Positions 21,177 to 32,225 of a DNA stretch of 64,000 nt are shown piece after piece. The DNA comes from Eutreptiella sp. 'Long Island Sound 2002' (Eukaryota; Euglenozoa; Euglenophyceae; Eutreptiales; Eutreptiaceae). Location of the stretch: the NCBI GenBank assembly GCA_964036045.1, contig OZ038382.1, positions 3,060,612-3,124,611 of the forward strand, written 5' to 3'. The notes below the pieces were generated by a model that saw only the letters and a list, made by a program, of their open reading frames with translations, was not told the DNA's origin and searched no databases. Within the stretch, counting starts at the first letter, position 1; each line of letters opens with the position of its first letter. Position numbers and translations under genes: made by a program.

Positions 21177-24100
21177 GTTTACTTTGGAAATGACATCACC
21201 AGCAGGCTTTTGTGTTGTATGTGCAGTCGGTTTGGACGGTGGGCCCTTGTGAATGCCTGGTTTGGTATGCCAGTCAAGTCGTCGTTTAGATTGTTCATAT
21301 TTTGGCCCAGTCCCAAACCATGGTCCTCAGGAGTTGCATTTCTGCCCATCCAACGTACCGTGTGCAAGCGTCGAGGTGCATTCTCATTCCAAAGGCACCC
21401 GCTGTACCCACCACGTTACTACAACCACCCCAGGTTGCAATCGTGCCTTGTTACGTCATATGTTTGATACCAAACCTCCCCTTTCGTCAGACTGCACCTT
21501 CCTGTCCCAACGTCCTAGGAATGGGCGTTGGGGGGGGGGGGGTATGCAAAGTCAAATTGTCCAGAGATGTGCTTTGAAGCATGATTGATGACATTGCTTG
21601 TTGGGCACAAGCTGGTTCATCCCTGGGAGACTTGTTCCTGCTAATACGAATGCCCGAGGCCCGCTTTTATGGTTTGATCTGAATTTGCAGCGAAATGAGG
21701 CTGAATGGGCCGGAAGCGGCCGGAATAAGCATTTTTCCTGGCGGCCACCTGGTGCCCCGTCGGCTGTAAGAACTCTAGTAAGCGTTACAGGAGCACATGC
21801 TTGTGTGCAGTAATGCTCAATGTGGCATCTTTCCCTGCCCTCTCCTGTACTGCAAGGCAAGGCAATGCCTCCCATGCTCCGCCGCAGGTCTCAAATTCCA
21901 TTCCGAATCCACGAAGACCTACCGCAGGCCGTGTGAAGAGTGCGCAACGTAACAGAGCGGCTGGTGTCCGCCTTGAGACCCTTGAAGCCCCTCGAATACC
22001 AAAGCCCCCTGTTTAACGGCGGTCACACCCGAACCCCCTGTCACCTTGTGGCTCCTCCTTTACGGCACGGAGGGAGGGAGGGATAACTGAGGGAGTCGGA
22101 AATTCAGTGCATACTGAGAAAGATCGAGAGACGAGAGAAGGGTTTGTCAGTGAGAGGCTTTAAGGGCCAGGACGAATGTCAGCTGACGGCGATTGGCCGA
22201 CTGGCGGTAGTAGCCGATCAAGCGGCAGTTGATGATCAACCTACGCTTGTTGGTCCATAACAGACGGCGGTTGCTGGTCGGCGGCTGTAGAGGAGCAAGG
22301 GACCGGATTCGGGCACTTTTTTTTGTCTTTAAAGAGGGGCGTCAGGGACCGGCCTGAACCCGAGGTGCTGTGTCTCCACCGCATCCTCCCGCTGGGAGAA
22401 GTTGGGTCTCCCCGGCTCCGTTGTGAAGTGACAATCAGGGGTACGCCCCATTCGTGCAACGGGGCGAAGGGCTGGGGGGCGGAGGGGTGGTCAACAACCC
22501 GTCTCGCCGAAGAATACGGTCGTGTTTCAAAAGCCAACGTCTAATCCACGAAGCCACTGCCGCACTTTGGCCCGGCTTCCACCCAAAAGGGCTGCGATCT
22601 GGTCTCGGGCGTGTTCAAGCCGCCGAAGAGCACCTGGACCCGAAGCTCCACCGCCTGACGAGGCGCCAACTGCACGTCCGCAAGCCCGAAGCAGACCGCG
22701 CGTAGCCCGAGACTGCACAGAGAGGGTGTCTGCCCCGCGCGCGGGGGACGGGCACAATGATGTGTCTTGGAGTGCGTGCCTGCCCCGCGCACCGGCAGCA
22801 ACAGTAGTACTACTCATAGTTGGGGCATTGGTCGGGCTTCGCGACTTGAATGCCTCAGATTCGCAAAAGCGAGGTAAGAAACGCGCTGTATGGTGCCCAT
22901 TGGCCCTTGGCTTCGCTCGATAGGGTTACCTGTGGGCCTGAAAGGTCGAGGCATCCCCTGGTATGGCAGCTGACTTTTTGCATTCAAGGACAGCTTTGAA
23001 CCGGAGAGCTCCTGGTGCACCATTGCACTACGCCTTCTCCTGGCTAATGCACGGATTGCGACCCAACGCAACCCCACCAAAAAAAAGGCAGCAGCCCATG
23101 GGATGGCGACAGTCCTAGCACTCTGCATGTCATGCAGCATGTAGCCCCCTATCCCTTTCGTGTTTCTGGCGAGCCTGGCAAGCCCCTCGGCAGTAGTAGT
23201 ATGCAGACAGCAAGTAGATCATTGCAGCTATCCTTTCACATATTCTATGGTCAACTGCTGCCTTGATGCAGTAGCTGTCGTTCATATGCCGAAGTTCGAT
23301 TCGCACATGTCTCTGCAGTTGGATTTGAGAGCCCAAGTGTCCAATTGCTGGGACATTCACTCCACCAGTACCCACACACAGTTGTGCATTCAGGGATTCA
23401 GTGATGAGGTCTGCTTCTTGATTTTGCTGCGGTGTGGCAGCTCTTGCCACAATCCCCGTCCATCAGATTCCAGAACTGTGCACAACCTCTTGGCTACAGG
23501 TCTTTCTGTCGCAACCGCTTTTCCATTTCTGGAGAGCGTTGAGGGCAATGCTGCTATAGAGTCCGGGAATCTGTTCCCGTGTGCTTTCCTGTATTGTGCC
23601 GATGGGTTTGTCAGATAGGCCTAGAGAATGAGGACGTACCCACCACACCAATGTGCATTTGTTTAGGAGCAACTCCCTGCTGCACTGGTCGGCTCGGTTG
23701 GATATGGCAAATCTTGCAGACTCCATCCATGTTCACTGTACGTCTGTGTGCTTGTGGTGCCCCTTGTACACAAGAATCCCTTTCCTCTGTTTCGCGCTGT
23801 GGGTAGTGCATACCATGTTGGACGATGCACCTATCACTTGGTTCCCTTTGGCAGTGCGAGCAGTGGGTGTAGCGTTGCTGGAGTGCTCACGCTGGTGGGC
23901 ACCACAACTCCAGAGCTCATATACATCGAAACCAGAGCGCTGTGTCGCATGTGCCCAGGTTGGCCACCCCCCGTCTAATTGCTGGCTGTATGGTCCTGTA
24001 AAAACCCCCTTCTCTTCATGGAGCAGAGCCTGGACGCTTTTCAACCTTGTTTCTGACCTTTGCAGGACGAGCGGCCTGTCGTTGAGCATCAGCATTTCTT

Positions 24101-25931
24101 GGAGCTTCCCAAGCCTTGTTCTGCCACTCCTCTCCAAAAAAATGGAGGGTAGGTTTGGGGCTTTGGGCTTTGCAACCACTACTGGACCCTTAGACCAGAT
24201 GTCTACTGCTCTCATAGGGTTGTGAGTGTGCCACTGTGAGCAGACCTTCTGACCCTCCTTGCGCAACGACCGCCTTGTGCAGCGACCACCTCCTGGTCAA
24301 ACGGCGCTTTTTCTGATGCTATTTGTTCAACTGCAGGCTTGTCCAACGACCACCCCTGGTCAAACGGTGCTTGTTTGCCTTTGAAGACTGTGTAGTGACC
24401 ACCCTTATGGTCCAGCATTGCAGCTGTCAACGCTACTGTCCTGGGCTCTGTATTAATACACTGAGTTTGTGTCACAGGGAGGGTGCATGGGCGGAATGTG
24501 GGAATTGTGGGCAGGTGGGTCAACAACGTGAGGCGACCGGAGGAAGGGTACGGCTACACCACACAAATGTACGTTGAGACTGCCAAAGTTGCTCAGTGCT
24601 GCAGCCCAAACCGGCAGGATCCATTAGTGAAGAGCCTGAAGGTTCTGTCAGCAAGGGTAAGGCTCATGTGCATTGGGGACTCAGGCGGCAGGTGAGGCGC
24701 AGTTTCAGGGGCTGCCGGCTCCCGGTCCTCCAGGCTTCCGCTGGTATGGCCTAGGCTGTGATTGATTGGTCGCGCACCGTGTTGTGTCATATTGGGGGTG
24801 CGGTGGCCTCCGGGGCTCAGGACTGTCGTGCCCTGTAGCCCTGTGCCCCTGGCTTAGGTTAGGCTCAGAGCTGTCTTGACCTGTGACCTTCACCTTGACC
24901 CTTGCTCAGTGTTGGGGTGCACACAGAATCGCACGGTGATGTGATGCAGATGCGTAAGCCATCACGCCCGGATCCAAATGACCAGCGTCCCGAGTATGGT
25001 CCTTTCCTGACCTGAAGCACTAGCCCATGCCTTTGGTACAGGCAACACGTTTTCTCCACTTATTCTGTGATACAAGACAAACCACATGGCCCATGACACG
25101 CAAGGGGCCTCTGCACGGTGTGAATTGTTGCCGCTGATACCAACAGTGCACCCCGTCCCAGCACCAATTGTCAGGTAACATGGGCATTGCCGCAAAAGGA
25201 AAAAGGAGGCCCTTGTGTGTGCAAGAGAGCTGCTGTGGCACGAGTAACCGCACCTGAATGATTTATGCTATTCTGTCTCGAAGACCTCATACTGCCTTCC
25301 TCTTATCATCTCAACCCCCTGAGCGATAAACGGCAACAGCCACATTGACATTGGTCCGCCTGCTTCCCTCTTTTCCTGAGAAGCACGTGATAACGGGCAC
25401 ACGCTGTTGTATTCGAGGGCCTGTGGGAGAGCAACAGTCCGGACGGGCAGGGTCTGCCCTGCATCACCAGCGCCACACACATTGATTGGCATCAACAGTG
25501 TCTCCGCCTCGCTGGATCATCCGCACAGAATCACTGGTGTTGCACGCGCGCGCCGCACCCCAACCGCAACACTACCGCCGTGACCGGGGCGCCGGCAGAC
25601 ACAACATCTGGTTAATTCCCAGGGGGTCGGGAAGTGCAGGTTCCACAGCGGTTCTCAATGGGGGTACGCGTGAGTTTTCCGGCCGGGGCTTCCTGCTCAT
25701 AGCACAGGGTGGGGCAACACAGATGTGACTCGTTCTCCCCAAGTGTTCTCCACGGGATCGTGGCACGCCGGTCTCCTCGATATGGGGGCAGAGGCACGAG
25801 AACAGTACCTCTCTCTGAAGCCCGCAGCTGAGTCTCCACAGACTAGCGCCTTGGACCTTGATAACCGCCTACTCACCACGAGGTGCTATCACCCAGCACT
25901 TGCGTTGTATCATTATTGACCTCAAACTCAG
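21177..25931. other. Unassigned sequence with weak coding traces
   Basis: At 22,540-22,700 a plus frame looks protein-like (LIHEATAALWPGFHPKG) but has no family match. The minus strand at 25,250-23,130 has several partly open frames that could be decayed retroelement coding; no catalytic motif could be identified, so no call is made. A frame at 25,745-25,880 is also exon-like. G-runs are at 21,530. Confidence 0.35.
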
Positions 25932-26134
25932 ACCATGTGCCGTTGATCAGCACCTCTGGGGGAGTGTTAGCGCGCCGGGCATCTTTTTTTGACCATCCCC
26001 CACCCGTGCCTGCTTTTGCCCCCACCTCACCAAACAATTTGGAGCACCTTCTCGCCGTGTCCAAGAATTTGGCCCATCCTTTGCACCCAGTTTATGACGA
26101 TGGCAAGGGTGGTGGTTGGAAGTGGTGGGAGTGA
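25932..26134 (+). CDS. Candidate terminal exon ending GWKWWE
   Basis: The acceptor is a TATCATTATTGACCTCAAACTCAG-like tract ending at 25,931 (pyrimidine-rich, CAG end). The frame encodes HVPLISTSGGVLARRASFF, then SPNNLEHLLAVSKNLAHPLH, and ends GGGWKWWE at TGA 26,132. It could be the last exon of the gene starting at 2,049, but its phase does not fit exon 6 directly, so at least one exon is missing or it is another gene. Confidence 0.4.
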
Positions 26135-26312
26135 CATTTTGTGTTGTTGAATTCTCATATCCTGGCTTATGCAAGGTGCGTCGCAGGGAAGGTTTGCGGT
26201 CTAGTGCGGTCTACTTGGGGGACATCCCAAGGTGAGGATAAACCTGGGGCAAGAGAAAAGATACTTAATACAAAGGTAGCGCGCCAGGCAAACATTCCCC
26301 CTCTGCTGCATA
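26128..26312. repeat. Dispersed ~170-bp segment, copy 1
   Basis: It shares with 29,495-29,670 a series of blocks in the same order and orientation: TGACATTT, GTTGAATTC, AGGGAAGGT, GGTCTACTT, and a GGCAAACATTCCCC end. In both places it follows directly on the stop codon of a candidate coding region, so it is either a 3' untranslated segment shared by descent or an inserted element. Confidence 0.65.
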
Positions 26313-27454
26313 GCCACTGATACACATGCCTCGTGGACCCAGATTTCGGTCTGATCTTTTAATGCTCGGACCGAATCCTGTTGGCACATTTGCCTGTCCT
26401 AATTTGCATTTAATATTTAAATTGCTGTAGTCACCGAAGCGCATGTTGAATACCCCTAAAAAGGCCGGTCCGGTAGGTTGTGGGCGTCAACCTGCGGAAT
26501 GTGACCAAGTGTGCCAGATGATAAGAATGCACCACTCGATCCGACTAGCAATGTAGCTTTGACTCCACATTAACAGGCCTGGTGCCCTGGTGGAGTGTGT
26601 CTACAAGTAGCCCCCGTTTTCCTAACCCAAGCCATTTTGTGCCCACCATCGTGCGTCAACAGCATCGCCGGTCACCCGACTTTGCCATCTGTTTTGACAG
26701 TCACTGTGGTCGTCTGCTGCCCGTGTGGCTGGTGCTGGGCACCTTTTGGTGGTGCGAGGCCTGTTGAGGGGCAAGTAACATCAAATGAAATTGGTGTGTT
26801 GGCACAAAGGGGGACAGCCCCAATTCAGTTACTTGCAGTATTTGGAGCTGAAAATCAGCAGTTTCATGTGCGATGATTATGGTTTGATGATGTGTGACAC
26901 ATGGCCGGCCCTGTTTAAGCACCAAGGGCCAGTATTTATGAGTCCCTCCAGACTTTTCTGTGCATCAGCTGCAACGCTTCATTTCCATGTGATGTGCTCC
27001 ACCCCTTAAGAGCGCATTGCGCACTGCACACGGGCTGTGCATGCAGTGTGCATCCATCATGATGATTGTATCATTTACAATGCTGATGATTCCCCCTCAA
27101 ATTGAGACCTAACCCTTGGATGCCATTCCAAATCCTGCTCCTGTAGAGGCTAACCTGAAGCATGAAGCCCCTAAACCCCCGTACTATTGGGAGCTCGTTC
27201 ACGCACAGAATGCACCAGACCGCAACCTGTCAGTCATTTTATTTTCCGAGTTCCCTTTGGCTATCATACCCCCCCCCCCCCATGTCCATCCCCCCCGGGG
27301 GGGGGGGGGGGGTGGAGAACTGTTTCTGGCTAGTTCCTGAAAAAAAACTTGTCAGTGTCATATTGTACAGGACTGTGCAGCTGTGAGACCTCGCTGTCAG
27401 AGCTCATGTGCTCCTCTTTTGTTCTGACCCATTGCACTCCTCAGACCTCTGAAA
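26313..27454. other. Unassigned sequence
   Basis: No gene is recognised. A block of C14, CATGTCCATCCCCC and G16 lies at 27,269-27,312, resembling blocks at 28,050-28,110 and 29,880-29,955. Confidence 0.4.
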
Positions 27455-27985
27455 ATGTTCCCTCAAGGCGCTGTTGTGCGCTATGTCCGTTCCACAAAGG
27501 AGCCTGTGCTGGCCGTTTGCAAGGCCTTCTCCCGGTGGTGAACAGTACAGAACCATCGTGTACAAACGTGGTGCCACTGAAATTGTGCATGACCACGCTT
27601 CCATGAAACGCTTGACAGCTGTGCGGGCCACCTCACCACCCCCATGTCCCACGGAGGCACCTGTACAACTGGCAGAGGTGTTGCCCCCCAAGGGTGTACG
27701 GCAGTTGCAGTCCACTCTGCATGCCTTCTTTCAGCCATGTGTTCTGCTCCCTGAGGACACTGAGGACACTGATGTCACTCCATTGGTGGGCAACTTGCCC
27801 CCACGAGATCGACCCCATTCCCCAACAGTGGCAACACATGCTGTGGTTGTGGATTGCTAGAAAAGGCCTTCGAAGCGGCGACCCAAAGCCATTTGATTAG
27901 CGCGCCCCTTGCGCAAGCACTGCTCAGCACGCCAGAAACTGGCGTACCTTGCATGTCCCAGATCTTTGGGCAACCTACAGCAACT
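27455..27985 (+). pseudogene. Unidentified coding fragment, frame-broken
   Basis: It opens with MFPQGAVVRYVRSTKEPVLA and runs to TGA 27,539, where the neighbouring frame continues sensibly (EQYRTIVYKRGATEIVHDHA, then a Pro/Thr-rich region) to TAG 27,858. A third frame then carries KAFEAATQSHLISAPLAQAL up to a strong GTAAGT donor at 27,986. The composition is protein-like throughout, so a real gene with frameshifts or unrecognised introns is likely. No family was identified. The Cys-rich region at 29,101-29,478 may be its C-terminus, separated by the 105-bp repeat. Confidence 0.4.
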
Positions 27986-28515
27986 GTAAGTGGTTGGTTG
28001 GGAGTGCCCATCTCCTGCGGGGGATGGGGAGGGGCACTTGGCGACAGTCCCCCCCCCCCCCCCGGGATGGGGGGGAAGCGTCGTCCCTGGGGGATGGACA
28101 TGGTGGGGAGGCAGGGTACTTTCACAAACCTGGTTAGCAGAAACCAACGACAAATCTGCAGCTTTCTCTTCCTCTGCATTGAATGTGTGGTTATGTGGAG
28201 TGCCCACTGTGCCAATGCTGATGCCGCATTTGCTGTTGCCCTCCAATTGCTATTACCCCAAGACACCCCCCATGACACTGTGGGCAACTTTTTGGCACTT
28301 CTCAGTCCTGGTGTGGGGCCCCTGTGGGGATCCCCCTTGTCGACGCCACAGCCAGTATACCCCCTGCAGACTGCAATACACCATTTTATCGTTTCAACCC
28401 ACTGATTGACCCTTTACCAGGATCTTTCACACGCTCACTTGGCGCCAGTCCATTCTGAACAAAGAAAATGTTTCTATTTGCAGTGCAAGAGGCTGTTTCA
28501 AGGCACGAGATTTTG
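27986..28515. other. Possible intron and weak coding trace
   Basis: It begins at the GTAAGT donor and contains C/G runs (28,050-28,070). A CAG-ended acceptor near 28,159 leads into open frames to about 28,400. Which frame is coding could not be decided. Confidence 0.3.
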
Positions 28516-29100
28516 AAGGGTGAGGCAACCAACTCTGATTTTGTACCCCTTTGTTTGGGGATCCCAGAGAATGCAGGGGTGTTGTAGCATTTCTGCCCTC
28601 TTTTGGCCCCCCGAGAAGGTAGGGGTGAGGCAGCCAATTCTGATTTTGTCCCCATTTGTTTGGGGATCCCTGAGAATGCAGGGGTGACGTAGCATTTCCG
28701 CCCTCTTTTGGGCCCCCGAGAAGGCAAGGGGGAAGCAGCCAATTCTGATTTTGTCCCCCTTTGTTTGGGGACCCCCGAGAATGCAGGGGGGCGTAGCATT
28801 TCCACCCTCTTTTGGGCATCGAGAAGGCAGGGGTAAGGCAGTCAATTCTGATTTTGTCCCCCTTTGTTTGGGGATCCCCAAGAATGCAAGGGTGACGTAG
28901 CATTTCCGCCCTCTTTTGGGCCCCCGAGAAGGCAGGGGTGAGGCAGCCAATTCTGATTTTGTCCCCCTTTGTTTGGGGACCCCTGAGAATGCAGGGGCAC
29001 CGTAGCATTTCCGCCCTCTTTTGGGCCCCCGAGAAGGCAGGGGTGAAGCAGCCAATTCTGATTTTGTCCCCCTTTGTTTGGGGATCCCCGAAAATGCCCG
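28516..29100. repeat. 105-bp tandem repeat, about 5.5 units
   Basis: TCTGATTTTG recurs at 28,534, 28,639, 28,744, 28,847, 28,952 and 29,057. Each unit also carries CCGCCCTCTTTTGGGC and CCCCTTTGTTTGGGG. The block GCAGGGGTGAGGCAGCCAA, then TCTGATTTTG and a C-run, is shared with the 85-bp satellite, so the two are related families. All three minus-strand frames are open; these are not genes. Confidence 0.9.
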
Positions 29101-29478
29101 CTTGCGGAAGTCGAAGATCCCCGTCGGCAGTGGCAGTTGTTTGCTCGGTTGTGGCATTGGGGTTTGGTTAGGAACATCTGGCATGGCGGCCCCAATGAGT
29201 TGCACCCATCAGTCCGTATTTTGTTGCATTTTACGCAATTTTGCATTCGCAGGCAAGTCCGTTACCCCCCCTATGGACCATGGGAGCATGTCCCGCCTCA
29301 TGTTTGGACTAACCAAAGCAACTCGGCCGCCACGCAAGATGAGGCAGAGGATGAGGCAGAAGTGTGTGTGTTGTGTTGCCAGAAGCGCTCCACCGTTGCA
29401 GTTTGTGATGAGTGCAAGGAGCAATATTGCACTGAATGTATTGACGGCCACACTTGTGGGACCAATGTTGTTTGTTAA
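29101..29478 (+). CDS. Candidate C-terminal exon with a Cys/His zinc cluster
   Basis: The frame reads LWHWGLVRNIWHGGPNELHP and, later, an acidic linker. It then has a cluster of eleven Cys and one His (VCVLCCQKRSTVAVCDECKE, then YCTECIDGHTC), ending at TAA 29,476. The C-x2-C pairs resemble the zinc-binding tails of some DNA transposases (piggyBac-type) or RING-like fingers; this is a resemblance only. The upstream edge is uncertain because the 105-bp array interrupts the region. Confidence 0.4.
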   Translation, partial: LAEVEDPRRQWQLFARLWHWGLVRNIWHGGPNELHPSVRILLHFTQFCIRRQVRYPPYGPWEHVPPHVWTNQSNSAATQDEAEDEAEVCVLCCQKRSTVAVCDECKEQYCTECIDGHTCGTNVVC

Positions 29479-29494
29479 GTACAGTACAAATGAC

Positions 29495-29672
29495 ATTTGG
29501 CGTGGTTGAATTCACAGATATTGCTTTATTTTGCAACGTGCTTTGTAGGGAAGGTGTGCAGTGCAACCTGGTCTACTTCGGAGGGCTTCTCCATGAGAGG
29601 GTAAATCTGGGGCTGAAGTCGGGATAGTCAATAGAAAAGTGGCACGCCGGGCAAACATTCCCCATGTGTCAT
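29495..29672. repeat. Dispersed ~170-bp segment, copy 2
   Basis: It is homologous to 26,128-26,312, with ordered blocks TGACATTT, GTTGAATTC, AGGGAAGGT, GGTCTACTT and GGCAAACATTCCCC. It starts just after the stop of the Cys-rich frame. Confidence 0.65.
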
Positions 29673-30530
29673 GGGGGCCATATGGTACCTAAGTATCTGT
29701 TGCTTCACCCCCCCCCCCCTCTTGTCCAGCCCCCCCCCCCCCTCCAGGGGGGAACTTTCACTTGGCCCATGGACAATATGAAATCAATAGGAAATCACAG
29801 GCGCCAAAGGCGCCGAAGAAAATTTCGTTGGGTATACTAGACTTCAACTTTCTGTTGTGTGGTGTCCGTCCCCCCGGAGGTGGTAGGAACAGTCATTTGG
29901 GGGGGAACTGTCGCCCCTGTGGGGGGGATGGACATTGGGGGGGGGGGGGGGGGCTAGGCAAGTACCAGCAATGCTGCCCGCTGCCCAGGCAGTCCGAAAC
30001 GCGAGCAATATTGTTAGCAATGGTTTTTGGCCTCTGGCGCTAGTGAGGGGCTGGGCGCTGGCAGTGGTAGGGCTGATTGTGGTGATATGGGGTCAAGAGG
30101 TGTTGTAATGGTTGTTGTGGTATGTGTATGTGTTTGTGTATGTGATATCATCGTAGCACTGGACAGCTCTGAATCTTGATTCCGAGAGGTATTCTCAAGT
30201 ATTGTAAAGTGAGCGGGCTACGCCAGCTCATCTTGGTCTGAGCCAAAAAAAAAAAAGGAAGTAGTGCCCCCATGGCACAACGCAGTTCCCCAGCCCATGG
30301 CAGGACCAAATTAGCAGCGAGGGAGCACTGCAACAGGGGTAGGGAAGAAAGCTCCAAGATGTGTGGCAACAAAGGACTCCCACAGGCAGGGTCCACAACA
30401 CACTGATGGAGTTGCACACTTCCCACTTCCGGAGGTGGGGCATTCGTATGTGGCACAGAGAGACAGTCCGGGGTCCTCAACAATGCCTGGCTGGTGGGTC
30501 AATGTGGGCTATTCCTTTCCACAAGGAAAT
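29673..30530. other. Unassigned flank of the nested element block
   Basis: C and G runs lie at 29,709-29,745 and 29,938-29,955. No gene is seen. The stretch ends in GGAAAT, the T being the last host base before the outer Helentron-like element. Confidence 0.45.
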
Positions 30531-31771
30531 CACCTCGAAGAGAGGTTGTTAGATCAAGCGCAGGCACGAGCGTCGTATACCCCCCTTTTTGGGGGTCGTT
30601 CGCGTAGCATACCCCAAGGTATGGTTTCTAACGTCTAACCCCCTGTAAAATCATCATTTTAGGACCAAAAATGATCCCCCAATGATTTTTTGGATTTTGA
30701 CCCCCGTACCCCCCCGCATCGGGGTACCCTTTTTGGGGGGGGGGTGGGGGGGGTTGGGGGGGGGTCAAAACTTCTTTGTGTATTGTGGCCACTGTGTGTG
30801 TATTTGGACCTGGGTCCTGAAGAACTTTTTTATTGTATATGGACCCCCTAACCCATGGCGGGGGTCCCGGGTCCCAACTCGAGGTACCCCCAGTCACCCC
30901 CCCCTATATGGCCCCTCGCCAATGAGGACTTAGCCGTTTTCACGCTGGATAGGCTGTTTAGTGGCACATGAAGGTTTTTTGAAATTCGATTTTTCATGAC
31001 TACCTTCCGTTGCCCCTAGGATCGGTTTGGGTGATCATTTGGTGACAATACGGGTACTTGAGATGGGCGACCCATGTAGTGGCTGCTAGGCCTATGTAGC
31101 CCGTGCCATGGGCCCTCCGAAAGCCCCAAAATCACCTCGCAGAGGTTGTTAGATCAAAGCCAGGCAGGCGTATATAGGGGACAACGCCACATACCCCCCC
31201 CATTTTGGCCTTTTTGGGCCTATTCGCGTACCCTACCCCAAGGGGTTGAATTCTTAGTTTAACCCCTTGCAAAATCATTATTTTGTCCAATAAATGCATC
31301 CCCCAATGAGGTTTTTGGTCCGGACCCCCCCAGACCCCCCCACTTGAAACCCACTTTTTTGAGGTTTTGAGGGAGGTGGGGGGGGGGGGTGGGGGGGGGG
31401 TTTCAAAAAAAATGACCCGCCCTTTTTTTGGGTCGAAAATCATGAATATTTTGGTTTTCTTTTATTTTGAGCCGAAAAAGTGTTTCCGGGTCCCGACTCC
31501 ATAGGGTTTGTATGGGGTGGAGTGGGACGAGCGCTCATGCAGTTTATGCACTTTCTAGCCATTTTTGCTATGTTGGCGATTTTGGAGATCTCGGTGACCC
31601 CGTGTTACCCACTCTGAGGGGTGTGAGTGGGGATGTTGTGATAGTATATGCCTACTAGGATATGAAAGGACATTTTTTGTAGTTTCTAGCTTTGCTAAGG
31701 GCCGGTCAAATGCCCGTGCCAACGACGCGAAATGGCTGTTTCCACCAATAATGGCCTAGTGAATGGGGCGG

Positions 31772-32107
31772 TACACAACCTGCTTCTGTAGTTTTTCACC
31801 CTAGGCAGCTCAAAAATCGAAGTTTTCGAACTTTGTTTTTATGATATTGTGATCACCTAAAATGATCATCCAAGGTATGTAAAGCATGTTTTAGGCCGTA
31901 TTTACATGTTTTTCACCCTATTTGGGTACTGGGCGGGGGTGAGGGGGGTCTCCCAAGGGATTGGTACCCAACCTGCTTATGCAGTTTTTCAGCTTGGGCA
32001 GCTCAAAAATCGAAGTTTTCGAAACTTGTTGTTTGGATGTTGTGACCACCTAAAATGACCATCCAAGGTATGTAAAGCATGTTGTAGGCCGTATTTACGT
32101 GTTTTTC
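31772..32107 (+). repeat. Internal ~195-bp repeats of inner Helentron 1 (left part)
   Basis: Units carry AAAAATCGAAGTTTTCGAA, GATCACCTAAAATGATCATC, GTATGTAAAGCATGTT and TTTTTCACCCTATTTGGGTA followed by a G-run. The second unit is cut by the LINE and resumes at 42,556. Confidence 0.85.
32088..32107 (+). repeat. Target-site duplication, left of the LINE
   Basis: The 20 bases are identical to 42,536-42,555. They belong to the internal repeat of inner Helentron 1 (GCCGTATTTACGTG...). Confidence 0.9.
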
Positions 32108-32225
32108 GGGCCTCTTATTGTCAACCTGCACGTGGTGCGGCTGCCTAGCTGATCCGCAATCTTGTTCCTTTCTCTTTTGATGCGCCCGCGTCTCCCCCTT
32201 CTCTCTCTCTCGCGCCCTGCGCACG

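Noticed and set aside
22522-22923. 133-codon plus-strand frame in GC-rich sequence
   Set aside because: All frames are open here by composition, and the amino-acid content is that of random GC-rich DNA.
23130-25253. Minus-strand decayed retroelement polymerase
   Set aside because: Several partly open frames look protein-like, but no catalytic or zinc motif could be identified, so no call was made.
28427-29246. Three overlapping minus-strand open frames in the 105-bp repeat
   Set aside because: All three frames are open because the repeat unit lacks stops; the peptides simply repeat with the unit.
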